DNA of 64,000 nt, taken from Hirsutella rhossiliensis (Eukaryota > Ascomycota > Sordariomycetes > Hypocreales > Ophiocordycipitaceae). The position numbers and the translations under genes were made by a program. The stretch lies in contig NW_025408688.1 of NCBI RefSeq assembly GCF_020360975.1, forward strand, positions 1 through 64,000, in the 5' to 3' direction. A model generated the notes under the pieces. It searched no databases, was not told the DNA's origin, and saw only the letters and a program-made list of their open reading frames with translations. Below, piece after piece: positions 54,310 to 63,576 of this stretch. Numbering within the stretch: position 1 is the stretch's first letter; the number at the start of each line of letters is the position of its first letter.

Positions 54310-54563
54310 TCAGGTCGGTTCGTGGCTTGAAGCTTCACTTCGCCCTCTTTCCGCACGAGTCGTAACCAGGAGCTGTGCTTGCAGGACATATTCTGCAACG
54401 ATTTACTAGATTTGTGAACTGAGGCTAAGCGTTCTTTTATATGACGAACAAAAAGCGAACACTCCGCTCCAATTCATGCTGCAGCCATTTCCCGCCACGA
54501 TACAGTGAAGCAAAGCGTCCTCTCGCGGTATAAACACGAACGGTGTAGCCCGCTATGTAGCTG
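54310..54563. other. Upstream region of the patatin-like gene
   Basis: Possible 5' part and promoter of the patatin-like gene on the minus strand. I could not extend the protein convincingly past 54309 and see no other gene. Confidence 0.35.
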
Positions 54564-54617
54564 GTGGCGGGTCGTATTATCTCGTGCCCTGCCGTCGAGA
54601 TCGAATTCGTCAAAATG

Positions 54618-55019
54618 CTGTCTCGACTGGAGCTTCTCTTTATTTGTAAGAACTGCCAAAGGGCTCGAGTTCGGACCTGCAAAACTCGAATCGGACTCCC
54701 GGGGCTTTTATACTGCTATTTTCGAGCTCGGTGTGGACGCCAGAGCCTGGTCATCGATGATCTGTGCTCACATTGCCGGCCGAGTCCAAAAAAAGGACCA
54801 ATAGTCACTTACGAACATCACCACTTTCATCACGACTCTGCGCCCATTCGCCACCCAACTACTGTGCCGAGCTTCCGTCAGCTCCTTGATTCAGCCACCA
54901 GAGATGCAAGCAGCGCTTACTGGCTACGAGAATGCACAGGAAGCTTGATCATGGCTTTGGACTGTTGGATCTGCCCCGTAATTTCTAGCTCAACATATGC
55001 CGGGTCACCAGACGGTTAG
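54618..55019 (+). CDS. Hypothetical small Cys-rich protein
   Basis: Open frame from an ATG at about 54618 (MLSRLELLFICKNCQRARVRTC) to 55019. It contains CKNCQRARVRTC, then YCYFRARC and DDLCSHCRP. The paired cysteines resemble a zinc-binding arrangement, followed by a His-rich patch (YEHHHFHH). No known family is recognised. It may be a chance frame or part of a spliced gene. Divergent from the patatin-like gene, so a shared promoter is possible. Confidence 0.25.
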   Translation: MSRLELLFICKNCQRARVRTCKTRIGLPGLLYCYFRARCGRQSLVIDDLCSHCRPSPKKGPIVTYEHHHFHHDSAPIRHPTTVPSFRQLLDSATRDASSAYWLRECTGSLIMALDCWICPVISSSTYAGSPDG

Positions 55020-55094
55020 AGGTCAACAACGTCTACGCGATGATCAAGTACTCGGAGGTTGCCTGTTTCTTAGTAGGGTAGAGACTTTCAAAAA

Positions 55095-55992
55095 CTAGAA
55101 CAGAAATAGGCCAAGGTCAATCGCGAGGGCCACCATTTGCCCCCTTTCCTCTGCAGTACCTCGTCCTGGAGATGGTCTGGCAAGGGTGGCCTTGATTGAG
55201 GTGTTTGCCGCTTCTACCTGGCAGGAAGTTGTGCCGATAACGTTCGTCCACTCTGGTAGCTGGTTCTGCACATGAATGCTTTCAAGCGTATCCAGCTCGT
55301 CTTGAATTAACATGGAAGGTGACAGGAAAGACTTGGGACTGCCGTCATCCAGTCTTTGGATGACGATGGAAAACTGTCATCTTGAGCCTCAGTCGTAGAC
55401 GCTGAATCGTTATTCCCAACCATTTGCCAGCCATTGCCATCGCCACGCTGGCTACTTGATTCCGCGTCGTGAGGCATATCGTCATGGATCTGGTCGATCC
55501 CTTCAGAGGAGTTCTCGTCCGTGTTGAAACCATCGGCTTCGGGCTCGACTGGAGCCTGGATAGCGTTATCTACAGAGTCGGGCGTCAAACTGTCCCTGTC
55601 ATCCAGCGAAGCCGAGTCCTCGCTGGCCTGGAACTGCACAGGCATTAGAGGCCAACCTCCCATTTCACTCCAGCTCGACGATAAGCCGAAGAAACCGCAA
55701 CTCGAATCGCAGATGTTAACCTACAACTCGGTTCAAATCGGGTAGTTCCAGGCCTCGGGGCACATGGCTTTTTTACCATCCACTTATGATGAGTTGGCTC
55801 CCAGTAGAAAGCCCCCGCGATAATGTCCGCCTTTCGCCCGACGTCGTAGCCCTTGTTTAACAGACTGGGCCCTCTCTTGCGAGCTGCCTCTTTCTGTTTT
55901 CTGTTATGTCTTTTGCGAGCCATTTCTTTTAATCGCGTGAACTTTGAGCTGTTCCAGTGAGATTCTTGTGATGCAGCCTGATATGGGCGCAA
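55095..55992 (-). CDS. Hypothetical protein with MADS-like basic N-terminus
   Basis: 55645-55992 starts MRPYQAASQESHWNSS and contains MARKRHNRKQKEAARKRGPSLLNKGYDVG. This resembles the basic DNA-binding start of MADS-box (SRF-type) proteins (RKR..RK...KRK..L.KK..EL), although the following helix and strand are poorly matched. 55307-55663 then encodes an acidic, Ser/Asp-rich tail, and 55095-55313 a further piece (DELDTLESIHVQNQLPEW). The three frames overlap or abut and would need an intron or frame changes to be joined; I see no convincing splice sites near 55650. Either a spliced transcription-factor-like gene or a decayed one. Confidence 0.35.
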
Positions 55993-56848
55993 TCGGCTTC
56001 CTAGAATTCAGGTCATCCCTCTTTGCCGAGGAAAAGGAGATGTGAATCTTCGAGAGGTCGTAAAGGTAGTGCAGCAACCTTCACGGCTCGTCTCGTGGTG
56101 GCGGAGGTAAGGAGCAAAACATCAAAGCATTTAGAGACAATCAATTTAATGCTCGCTTTTGCCGCATTTCCTAGCCAACATGAGTGTCCTCGTCGCATTT
56201 GACCATCAAGCGGGACCAAAATAGGCTGCGTCACACCATCCACACCATCACACCTGGCAAGCTAGCGCGCGCTCAGTCCTCTTCACACCACCTTACCCAG
56301 GCATGATGCACCATCTAGCAAGGATTCTGAGGCATCGCTTCGCAAGCCACCACACCCGTCCCAAACCCTTTCCTCCTTCACACCCTCTGCCGAAGATGGC
56401 TGCCACACTCGAACGATCGAGGTTATGTCGACAAACAAGACAGTGGGAGCGCATTCTGGCTCATGCGTGGCTGGAGCGTGCTTCGGCAGCTTCAAGTGGT
56501 GTGAAGCATGAGCGCGGATTGGATGCGTATGGCGGCTTGCGGAGCACAGCCTGCCCTTGTCAGTACGTACCGCTCCTCTTGCCGGCATAGTGCGAGAGCA
56601 GTCAGGAGCATGTTTTGGCCGCTCTGGGTGGCACGTAGGAGAATCGCATTTTTTCGAGCGGGTGAGCGGTTACAGAGCTTTCTTGTCCAAATGTCTAATT
56701 GCGCCTACACGAGCATCAGGCTTTCGACAATGCAGCAAATCCAAGACTGAGCTTCTTGGTGGCGAATAGTTCTTCTATTTTCACACTCTTCAGTACAAAA
56801 ACAAAGGACGAGCAGATCGCGTGCCCTCGTTGGGCAGTATCAAAGTCC
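55993..56848. other. Intergenic region, no supported gene
   Basis: Open frames of 80-100 codons occur on both strands (for example 56283-56588 on each strand) but overlap one another and have no motifs. This region probably contains the promoters of the flanking genes. Confidence 0.4.
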
Positions 56849-56926
56849 ATGGCCCCCACTTTTGGCTTTTTCTTGCCCTCTGCCGCTCTTTTCTTTCTTA
56901 CATACCACATTTGCTTCGAATTTGCC

Positions 56927-58075
56927 ATGTCAGAATCGCGTCGAACTCAATTACCTATGTTAGGCACTAGCGGTGTCAACCTCCCCCCCCAGCAATCAGG
57001 AAATTTTGCCTTGCAACAAACTGCCAACCTTCCTCCGCAACAGCCGTCTAATTGGCAACTTCAGGTACCTTACAGCTATTCTCAACAGCATATTCCGTAC
57101 ATGTCGCAGCAGCAACCGATTTTTCCTATTCAACAGCCTTCCAATTGGCCATACCAGACATACCAAACTCACCAGCCTCCTTCATTCGACCCGAATCCAA
57201 ACCCTAGCTTTCAGTAATCTCTCGTCTTCTCCTGCAATTCTCTTTCATCACTAACAACTACATGAAAGGCACCAAGCCTTGAATTGTCTTAGCCGACCTC
57301 ATGGCCCGACAGACCCTCTGCTTGGTCCTCAAGATGACCCGCAAGAGGAGCCTCGAGACAACTATCGAGAAGCCAAGATGGCTAGTCAAACCCAGGGCAA
57401 ACCACCGGGTCCTGCTCCAACGACTGGACATTCACGCCGCGATAAGGCCGGGCTTCCAAGTATGAGACAATCCGCACATGCCGGCCCACAGCGAGGGCGA
57501 TCCAGGTCCCCGTCTCACGAAGTAGAAGAAGATTCGGTTCACCAAGAAAATCCAAATATAATTACTCGGAGGCAACGAACAAGGTACCAGACGCGAAACA
57601 GTGAAGCTGCTGGAGCATTGGAGCCGCAATCCGATCAGATGTAAGCAAACTCGCGCAGTCGACTAAAATAGCTGTGCCATGGCTTATCACATCCAGATCG
57701 AGGCTCCTCCAGAGTATTCACGATACGCTAAAGTCTCAACACGAGGATTATATGACAAAGTTCGCCGAGCTTCGAGAAAAGCAAATTGAGTTTGGGGAAC
57801 ATAACCGGTCGGTAAGAGACTAGTAAGGTTGAAAGAGCACATCCGATTGAGACATGGCTGACTTCTCGGATAGTGCAAGTGCCATGAAAGAAGGGTAAGC
57901 CATTACTGTTGCTTCTCATCAATGCTTCGATCGCAGCCTGACTGATGGTTTCTGAAGCTTTGAAGCTCTGAAAAAGACGTGCGAATCCCACTACCTTCCA
58001 CTACATGCAAATTTTAGATATCTAAACGTCGTGGTAGATTCCGAGACCACCCAGAGAAATTTCGCGAGGCGTTGA
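56927..58075 (+). CDS. Q/P-rich hypothetical protein, five exons
   Basis: Five exons join in one frame: 56927-57213, 57269-57640, 57697-57822, 57874-57894 and 57958-58075, giving 307 residues. The introns begin GTAATC, GTAAGC, GTAAGG and GTAAGC and end AG; the first has a perfect CACTAAC branch site. Residues 1-96 are rich in Gln, Pro, Asn and Tyr with NWQLQ and SNWPYQTYQ repeats. The middle part is charged and hydrophilic. The fourth block HEDYMTKFAELREKQIEFGEHNRSVRDY looks like a coiled coil. An upstream in-frame ATG at 56849 would add a hydrophobic 26-residue segment (FGFFLPSAALFFLTYHICF) that could be a signal peptide or anchor. The 3' end is uncertain: an alternative frame with ISKRRGRFRDHPEKFREALN continues to about 58161. 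No family recognised. Confidence 0.6.
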
Positions 58076-59376
58076 ATATAATTCAAGAGCCGGTTGCGGA
58101 AGAGGCACAAATATCTGCTCGGTCGTCTGACTTGGCGAATTATCCTTTTCCTCAAATCTAAATGACTTGAGTGGACGCAACTGCGAAGATAAGGTGTTCC
58201 GTCGAGTAGATATCAGATGGCATCAAATTAATGAAGCGCGGAAGTTTCGGGGGCAGTTACCGTATAAATCCAAAGTTTCCTTGCCGGTATACAACATCTG
58301 CTTTAGGTCACAAAAGAGAAAGAGAAAGCTTCATTTATCCGTGGTACAACATCTCTATAGTAATCAACCATCGCTGTTTCCCACATATCAGTCTGCAGAC
58401 TTCACCATGTACCTATGATGACCCATTTGGCGCATTTTAGTCTCAATGAAAAATTGAACTTTCCCGGATGACCCGACACCAGTACCGTTCGTCTCCTTTA
58501 GCTAAGCGGCTCCTCGAGGTAATATTAACACCGGTGAAGTGTTCAAATCATCAAAGCCCTTAATACTCTAGAAGAGTGGAGTTTAATTGGGTGATGCCGA
58601 TCGTGATTCTAAGGCGCAAAGAAAAGGTTCCAGCAAAGAGATACGGGTGCAGCTGTGCAAACTCATTGAGTTGATGAGCTAAATTAGACTCAAGAACATA
58701 CCAACGAACAATCGTGCGTAAACGTGTCTAGTATAAATGCAAGATCACCGTTATAGTGATCCACCATATCATCAGTACGGAGAAAGCAAGATTATGTTGT
58801 GCAAACGCAGTGACAACTGGTGAAACGGGTGGTGCCATCGTCCAACCATGAGTAGAGTTGTCGGGTAAGGTAGATTGACCGCTGCCTGCTGTACGAGTCC
58901 AATTCTCTACTCGATGTATGCTCGAACCAAGAGATGGAATAGATGTTGACGTCCCGGAGAGTCCCAGTATAGCATTTGAAGATGGGATCGAGAAATTGCA
59001 GCATTTCCCGTCATTGCCAGGTGGATTGGACAACTAGAGGCAAGCTCTATTTCAGTTTGGGAATGCCCAGTAGATCTCTTCTCTGTTGCGTTCATGATAT
59101 AAGAATGATTGTGCGAGCACAAGTAGTTTGAGCGGAGACACCTTTGTAAAGTTTTATCTAGGTATTCCAAGCGCCAGGTATTGCTTTCTCGGGAAGATTT
59201 TGGAGGCTCCATGAATCATTCAGGCTGCTCCCTCAGGAGCGGATTTTAGCTGGCAGGAAATATGCAAGAGTAACCACACATCGGCTAATTTTCTCTTTCT
59301 TAGCCAACATCCGCCGGCTGAATTCAGAGCTGCGATTTGTTACAATTATACGCTCTTTTTTATTTCATATCTTGCA
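58076..59376. other. AT-richer intergenic region
   Basis: Short open frames on both strands (58167-58440 plus, 58728-59212 minus) have no motif and no matching splice pattern that I could defend. May hold decayed sequence. Confidence 0.4.
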
Positions 59377-59826
59377 ATGGCGCAATACTCTCGTTTAAGC
59401 CCGCGTCGAGGAGACTTTGTCAAGGTCCCATGGTCAGCAAATGTCACTATCGTTGAACTCATTCAACAATTTCGAACTGCTCTTTCAACATTGTACGGCG
59501 TGAGAGTCGAAAACCGCGATGAACGGGGTTGGTTGTGTGGAGCACACAAGTTGCTTTGGATCTATGACGATGGTCAAACTTTCCAACTGTGGCAAGACTT
59601 TCAACAATGTCCACGAGACGCATACTGTGCTGTAGACGATCAGATTGAGCGTGTTCTCGGGCATTACGAGATGGATGGAGGCGAAGTATATTACGCCATA
59701 AAGTGGAGAAATCACGACGGCCCTACTTGGGAGCCAGAGGATCAATTGTCAAATTATAACACTCTTCTGACACGATATTGCCTCTGTTTAGACGATAATG
59801 CTCGTGAAAGTAAAATAGATCATTAG
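59377..59826 (+). CDS. Small stand-alone chromodomain protein
   Basis: 149 residues, uninterrupted. The C-terminal half is a chromodomain: IERVLGHYEMDGGEVYYAIKWRNHDGPTWEPEDQL at residues 89-124, with the aromatic residues that form the methyl-lysine cage visible as Y/W/W (YYAIKW, TWEPE). The N-terminal ~85 residues (RLSPRRGDFVKVPWSANVTIVELIQQFRTALSTLYG) are unlike HP1. No RT, integrase or second chromo-shadow domain adjoins it, so it is either a domesticated retrotransposon chromodomain or a host chromatin reader. ATG preceded by a pyrimidine/T-rich stretch. Likely nuclear. Confidence 0.65.
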   Translation: MAQYSRLSPRRGDFVKVPWSANVTIVELIQQFRTALSTLYGVRVENRDERGWLCGAHKLLWIYDDGQTFQLWQDFQQCPRDAYCAVDDQIERVLGHYEMDGGEVYYAIKWRNHDGPTWEPEDQLSNYNTLLTRYCLCLDDNARESKIDH

Positions 59827-61014
59827 AGGTCAAATTGAGGGCTGCTACACATTTTCTTCCTTCTGAAATCCGAGCTATCTAGGCTGGGAAGCTTTCTAAA
59901 TGCTGCAAATTCCTTCCACCGCCACAGCACCTCCCACGTAGGCACACCCTTTCAGCCGACTGTCCGTTTTGTACGCCCTGAAATACAATTTTCGAATGAA
60001 TGTTTGCTACCGCGAGGCACTGGCAGACCTCACACCCATTCGGCGGACGAAATAAGGAGTTCTAGTTCCAGTCGTGGTGGGAGGCTAAGGGATGGAAACT
60101 AACTATCACTGGCGTGCCAGTCTGGCGGGCGGGAATGAAAGAGAATGAATGACAGCCCACGGAAGGTAATAGTACTGTATCCTTGAGCTCTCCCGGTGGA
60201 TTCCAACGTTCTACCATTTTTCTGACCCATGCTGGGGCACTCTCCGTACGATTTTGATTTGTCTGGCATAGTCAGTGTATAGTTATTGCAAATGGCGGCT
60301 AATGTTTTATCACTGCAGTCGGCCAATGCGTTGTTCGGCACGTCCTATTCACCGGGTAGCCCCTGCGTAACATTCACCCCGGACTACCGTAGCTACATAG
60401 ATGACACTCTCACTTCAATGCTCCTTCCAGGGCACTTGAACGCGATCGAACTGTCAAGCTTGAAGATGGTTGACATCTGACTTGAACATCTGTATGCGTT
60501 TCGGCCTGAAACAAACCTCCCCTTGCCGTGCGAGGCCTGTCGAGAAGACACGTTAACGAGCGAGCCCTGAATGAAGCCACTCCTGATGTCGCATTCAAGA
60601 TGCGTATGATGAAATATGCGATTGTTAAGCAACGCCATGGAACTTTCTAGATAACATTACAAAAGCACCCTGGGTGGCAAGTGGCAACTTCGACACCGCA
60701 AAGCAGTCACATTCCCTCAGGACTATAAGAAGACAGAACTTCTCACATTCAGTTTAGATAGACGACAATGAACAGATTGACTCTTACCCTCATTTTATTG
60801 CGAGACCTGAAGTCATATCGAGCGACCTCTCGCAGAAGCACGGACTGACTCCAGTGTAGAATATCGGGATACTCAGGCGAAGAAGTGCTTTCGGGCTGCA
60901 GTGTGGTCGGCTGTCCAGTGGCACAAGGTGTGGCAACCGTCCCCAGGAGGGTGTACAAAGCACCACTCCCTCCCCCCCTCCTCCCTTCCCGCCTTCTCCA
61001 CCAGAACTTTTCTT
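59827..61014. other. Intergenic region, no supported gene
   Basis: Only short overlapping open frames (60099-60341, 60286-60480, 60749-61150) without recognisable domains. A pyrimidine-rich tract lies at 60960-61000. Confidence 0.4.
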
Positions 61015-61030
61015 GGCTGTTCTCACGAAG
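61015..61030. repeat. LINE target-site duplication, left copy
   Basis: GGCTGTTCTCACGAAG, identical to 61804-61819. Confidence 0.88.
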
Positions 61031-61803
61031 TATGTATGTATGTATGTGTATTTTCCGTCCAGCGGCCGTAAGGCCGCTCAGGTCCCGGTGGGGCACAGGA
61101 CGTGCTGAGCTAGTAGGCTGTCTACAGTCTCCTCTCGCAAACGTAACCAACCACCATCCAGCATTTCATCGGCTCTGAGGCGCTCCGTGTTGAGCCTGGT
61201 GCCCGTCAGCGGGTCGTGCAGGCGCGGTGGTGAGATTGCCATTCAGTTTTGGTCTCCAAGAGACCGTTGTCGGAGACTGCAGAGCGCAGCCTCAGTTGGC
61301 CCGGCCGGGCAAAGGGTGTTGCAGCACCTCTGCCTGGCCGAATCCGGGGATTTGAACAAAGGAAAGAGGTGAGGAAAGATGTGATGCAGCCGCCTAGTGG
61401 CGAGGGCAAGCCCATTCAAAGAAGGAGGACGCCTTCGCCAGCTTGACGAACCTGTCGAAGTCTCTGCCTATTGCGCGATTGACTGCTGCATTCGGTGAGG
61501 GCGTCAGCCTCATCCGATGCCGCGGCTCGATCTTTCGGCAATAAAAGACATGGTTTGGCTCTTTTCGTCGGCCACATGAGCACGTCAGTCGCGCATCGTC
61601 GTGGTTGAACCTCTCGTGGTAGTCGGCAAAGTCCCCGTGACGGGTTCTGGCTGCAAGCAGGTGGTGGAGAAGCGGTCGGGGGAGTTTTAGCTCCAGGGGG
61701 CAGCCGGTCGTCGGCTTAAGGTGCAGTGGCTTGTACTGTTCGGGTGCGGAGGCTTCCCACCAGGCTTTAAATGCACTTTTAGGCTGCTGCCTAGCAGCCC
61801 TGC
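61031..61803 (-). mobile_element. 5'-truncated non-LTR retrotransposon (LINE, Tad-like)
   Basis: 773 bp minus-strand insert bounded by perfect 16 bp direct repeats. The 3' end carries a tail of CATA units (TATGTATGTATG on the plus strand at 61031), and the 5' end is cut within the ORF2 C-terminus. Direct repeats, simple-repeat tail and 5' truncation are the signature of target-primed reverse transcription. Confidence 0.88.
61394..61803 (-). pseudogene. LINE ORF2 C-terminus
   Basis: About 136 residues from RRAARQQPKSAFKAWWEASAP through LPRPLLHHLLAARTRHGDFADYHERFNH and the zinc-binding CSCGRRKEPNHVFYCRK to the stop at 61394. The HGDF..YH.RF.H and C-x-C...H...C pattern is the C-terminal cysteine motif found after RNase H in fungal Tad-type LINEs. 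The reading frame is open upstream to 61876, but those residues come from flanking sequence. RT and endonuclease are absent. Confidence 0.8.
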
Positions 61804-61819
61804 GGCTGTTCTCACGAAG
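61804..61819. repeat. LINE target-site duplication, right copy
   Basis: GGCTGTTCTCACGAAG; the complement CTTCGTGAGA matches the end of the solo LTR at 63009-63018, so the LINE landed at the edge of an older LTR. Confidence 0.85.
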
Positions 61820-61880
61820 AAAGTCTGTTTCATAAGTTAACATATAGGGTACAGTCCCGATCGATTTTAGTTTCACCCCT
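61811..61880 (-). repeat. Possible LTR remnant next to the LINE
   Basis: The minus strand ends in ACTTTCTTCGTGAGA, preceded by an AATGAAAC-like stretch, similar to the last ~50 bases of the solo LTR at 62721-63018. Extent uncertain. Confidence 0.4.
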
Positions 61881-62551
61881 CAGACCCAGATAATAAGGCT
61901 CAGCTAGGCCGGTTCTGGCTGCTGCCCTCCAAGGTGTGGCTGAGGTGCGACTAGAAGTATTTTTTAAAACCGACAGCCCCTGCATGCACAGTGGGGTTCA
62001 GGTACAGCGTCCGGGCTTCAGTGTTGATTTAAACTTTGAATTGAGCGGCCCAAAGTGGCTCAATTTGAGCCATTTTGGGCTGCTTGAAATGCACGACCAG
62101 CAACCGCGAAACCGAGCAGATGAATGACTGCCCAAAACCGCTGCAATCAATTTTTGATATGTTTGAAATCAACTCCTGGCAATATGGACATATCTCCATG
62201 GTATATACAGTGAGGTTTAGGTTTAGCGTCCGCAGATCAATCAATGGGTAAGTCTCAGCAAGCTGAGAGCGCGGGCGGAAGGATAAGGGCAGGCACAATT
62301 GAGTCCAAACGATGATGCATGTTTTCTATCTATCTGTGCGACATTGAGGGGGTATTTATACGAATAGATACCAATCTTGGACCCGTGGAGGGCCTGAATC
62401 AGGGCCAATTCCGTGTATCCTGATTAGGCAATGTTCCTCTACTGTATCGATACCTGACTCAAGTCCCTGTGTCTGACCTGCCTCTTTCACCGGAGTTTAT
62501 ACGTGTGCGGATTAGACCGTCAGTCTGCTCCCTCTGACAGTAAGTTATCCG

Positions 62552-62636
62552 TGGGGTTATTAGGATTCACAATTCAAGGCTGAATAATGCTTGCAGAAAG
62601 AGTGTCTGCCTTGATTTAACAGCTATATAACATGGC
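62552..62636. repeat. Inverted repeat partner of 63160-63245
   Basis: GGATTCACAATTCAAGGC ... AATGCTTGCAGAAAG ... CCTTGATTTAACAGCT here is found inverted, with several substitutions, at 63160-63245, outside the right TIR. The two inverted-repeat pairs interlock instead of nesting. Confidence 0.65.
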
Positions 62637-62720
62637 AACATGTCCATATAGCCAGGAGTTAATTTCTAGACCTATCAAAAATTGATTGCAGCGGTTTTTG
62701 GGCAATCATTCATCTGCTAT

Positions 62721-63018
62721 TGTCGCGAAGAACGGCCCATGGTCGAGTCAACCAGGTCACCCATGGGTAGCTAGGGCAGCAAGGGAGCTGATAACCAGGT
62801 CTGAACGAGGAGGCTGGAAAGCTCCTCTTGAAAGACTGGAACATCTCCAGTCGAGAGGCTGGGGACCCTCAGGTCCCCAGCCTCCCTGAACACATTACCT
62901 TTACTACGAAAGAGGGATATAAATAGGGGCTTGGGTTTAGGGCAGAAAGGGAGGAGGACAGAGACAAGGTATACAATGAAACTACAATATGCCTTTTCTG
63001 CTGACTTTCTTCGTGAGA
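62721..63018 (+). mobile_element. Solo LTR inside the TIR element
   Basis: The right arm of the TIR element is interrupted by 298 bp starting TGTCGCGAAGAA and ending TTCTTCGTGAGA, near-perfect inverted ends. They are flanked by GCTAT (62716-62720) and GCCAT (63019-63023), a 5 bp duplication with one C/T change. A TATA-like GATATAAATAGG occurs at about 62917. No internal element sequence, so a product of LTR-LTR recombination. Confidence 0.72.
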
Positions 63019-63159
63019 GCCATACGTTCGGTTTCGCGGTTGCTACCTGGCCGTGACTTTCAAGCAGCCCAAAGTGGCTTAATTCAAAGTTTAAATGAAC
63101 ACTGAAGCCCGGACGCTGTACCTGAACCCCACTAGAGTGATGGTCTGGAATATAGCGGC

Positions 63160-63245
63160 GACTTGTTGAGCTGTTAAATCAAGGCAAATGCTTTCTGCAA
63201 GCATTATTTGGCCTTGTATGGTGAATCCTTACAACCCCACGCATA
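63160..63245. repeat. Inverted repeat partner of 62552-62636
   Basis: See the partner. Its presence just beyond the right TIR suggests that the TIR element is part of a larger repeated family or inserted in one. Confidence 0.6.
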
Positions 63246-63576
63246 GCTTACCCCGTAATTTTTTTTTTGATTGATCTGAGGACGTTAAATCTGAATACTA
63301 GCGTCTTAGCAGGATAGAAACAAGTAATCTTTGCCAGCATGATGTGTTCACGCCATTACCAAAAGAAAACACTCAACACATCTTTCAGAATGAAGTCCTA
63401 ATTCCAATGCCCCCGAAAGGGTAGCGGGTACTTAATCATCGGGCACAATAAATCAAAAGATGATAAGCTCTTGAGAACTTCTACCCAAGTCGAACCACGA
63501 GCTAGAGAACCAATATCAACTTCAAACACCAACAATGACGGTTCAAACGTCGACAAGTCTTTAGGGCTCATCGCGT
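63246..63576. other. AT-rich stretch, no gene seen
   Basis: AT-rich sequence leading into the minisatellite. No open frame of note. Confidence 0.5.

Larger units (their letters stand above)
61990..63133. mobile_element. TIR element without coding capacity (foldback or MITE-like)
   Basis: The left end AGTGGGGTTCAGGTACAGCG at 61990 is repeated inverted at the right end, 63133. The first 53 bases match with one mismatch. Pairing continues through GCAACCGCGAAACCGA and on to about 62195 on the left, giving arms of about 200 bp once the solo LTR in the right arm is removed. The loop, 62196-62636, has no ORF. A diverged copy of the terminal motif (AGTGAGGTTTAGGTTTAGCG) also lies at 62208. Flanks are CA on the left and AG/TA on the right, so a TA duplication is possible but not clean. 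Confidence 0.72.

Noticed and set aside
56283..56590. Two overlapping ~100-codon frames, one on each strand
   Set aside because: Mutual shadows with no motif, splice pattern or codon signal that favours either.
58728..59212. Minus-strand open frames near the chromodomain gene
   Set aside because: Low complexity of evidence: no domain, no in-phase introns found, AT-rich region.
61820..61876. First 24 residues of the 61394-61876 frame as part of the LINE protein
   Set aside because: They lie outside the 16 bp target duplication and match the end of an LTR family instead.
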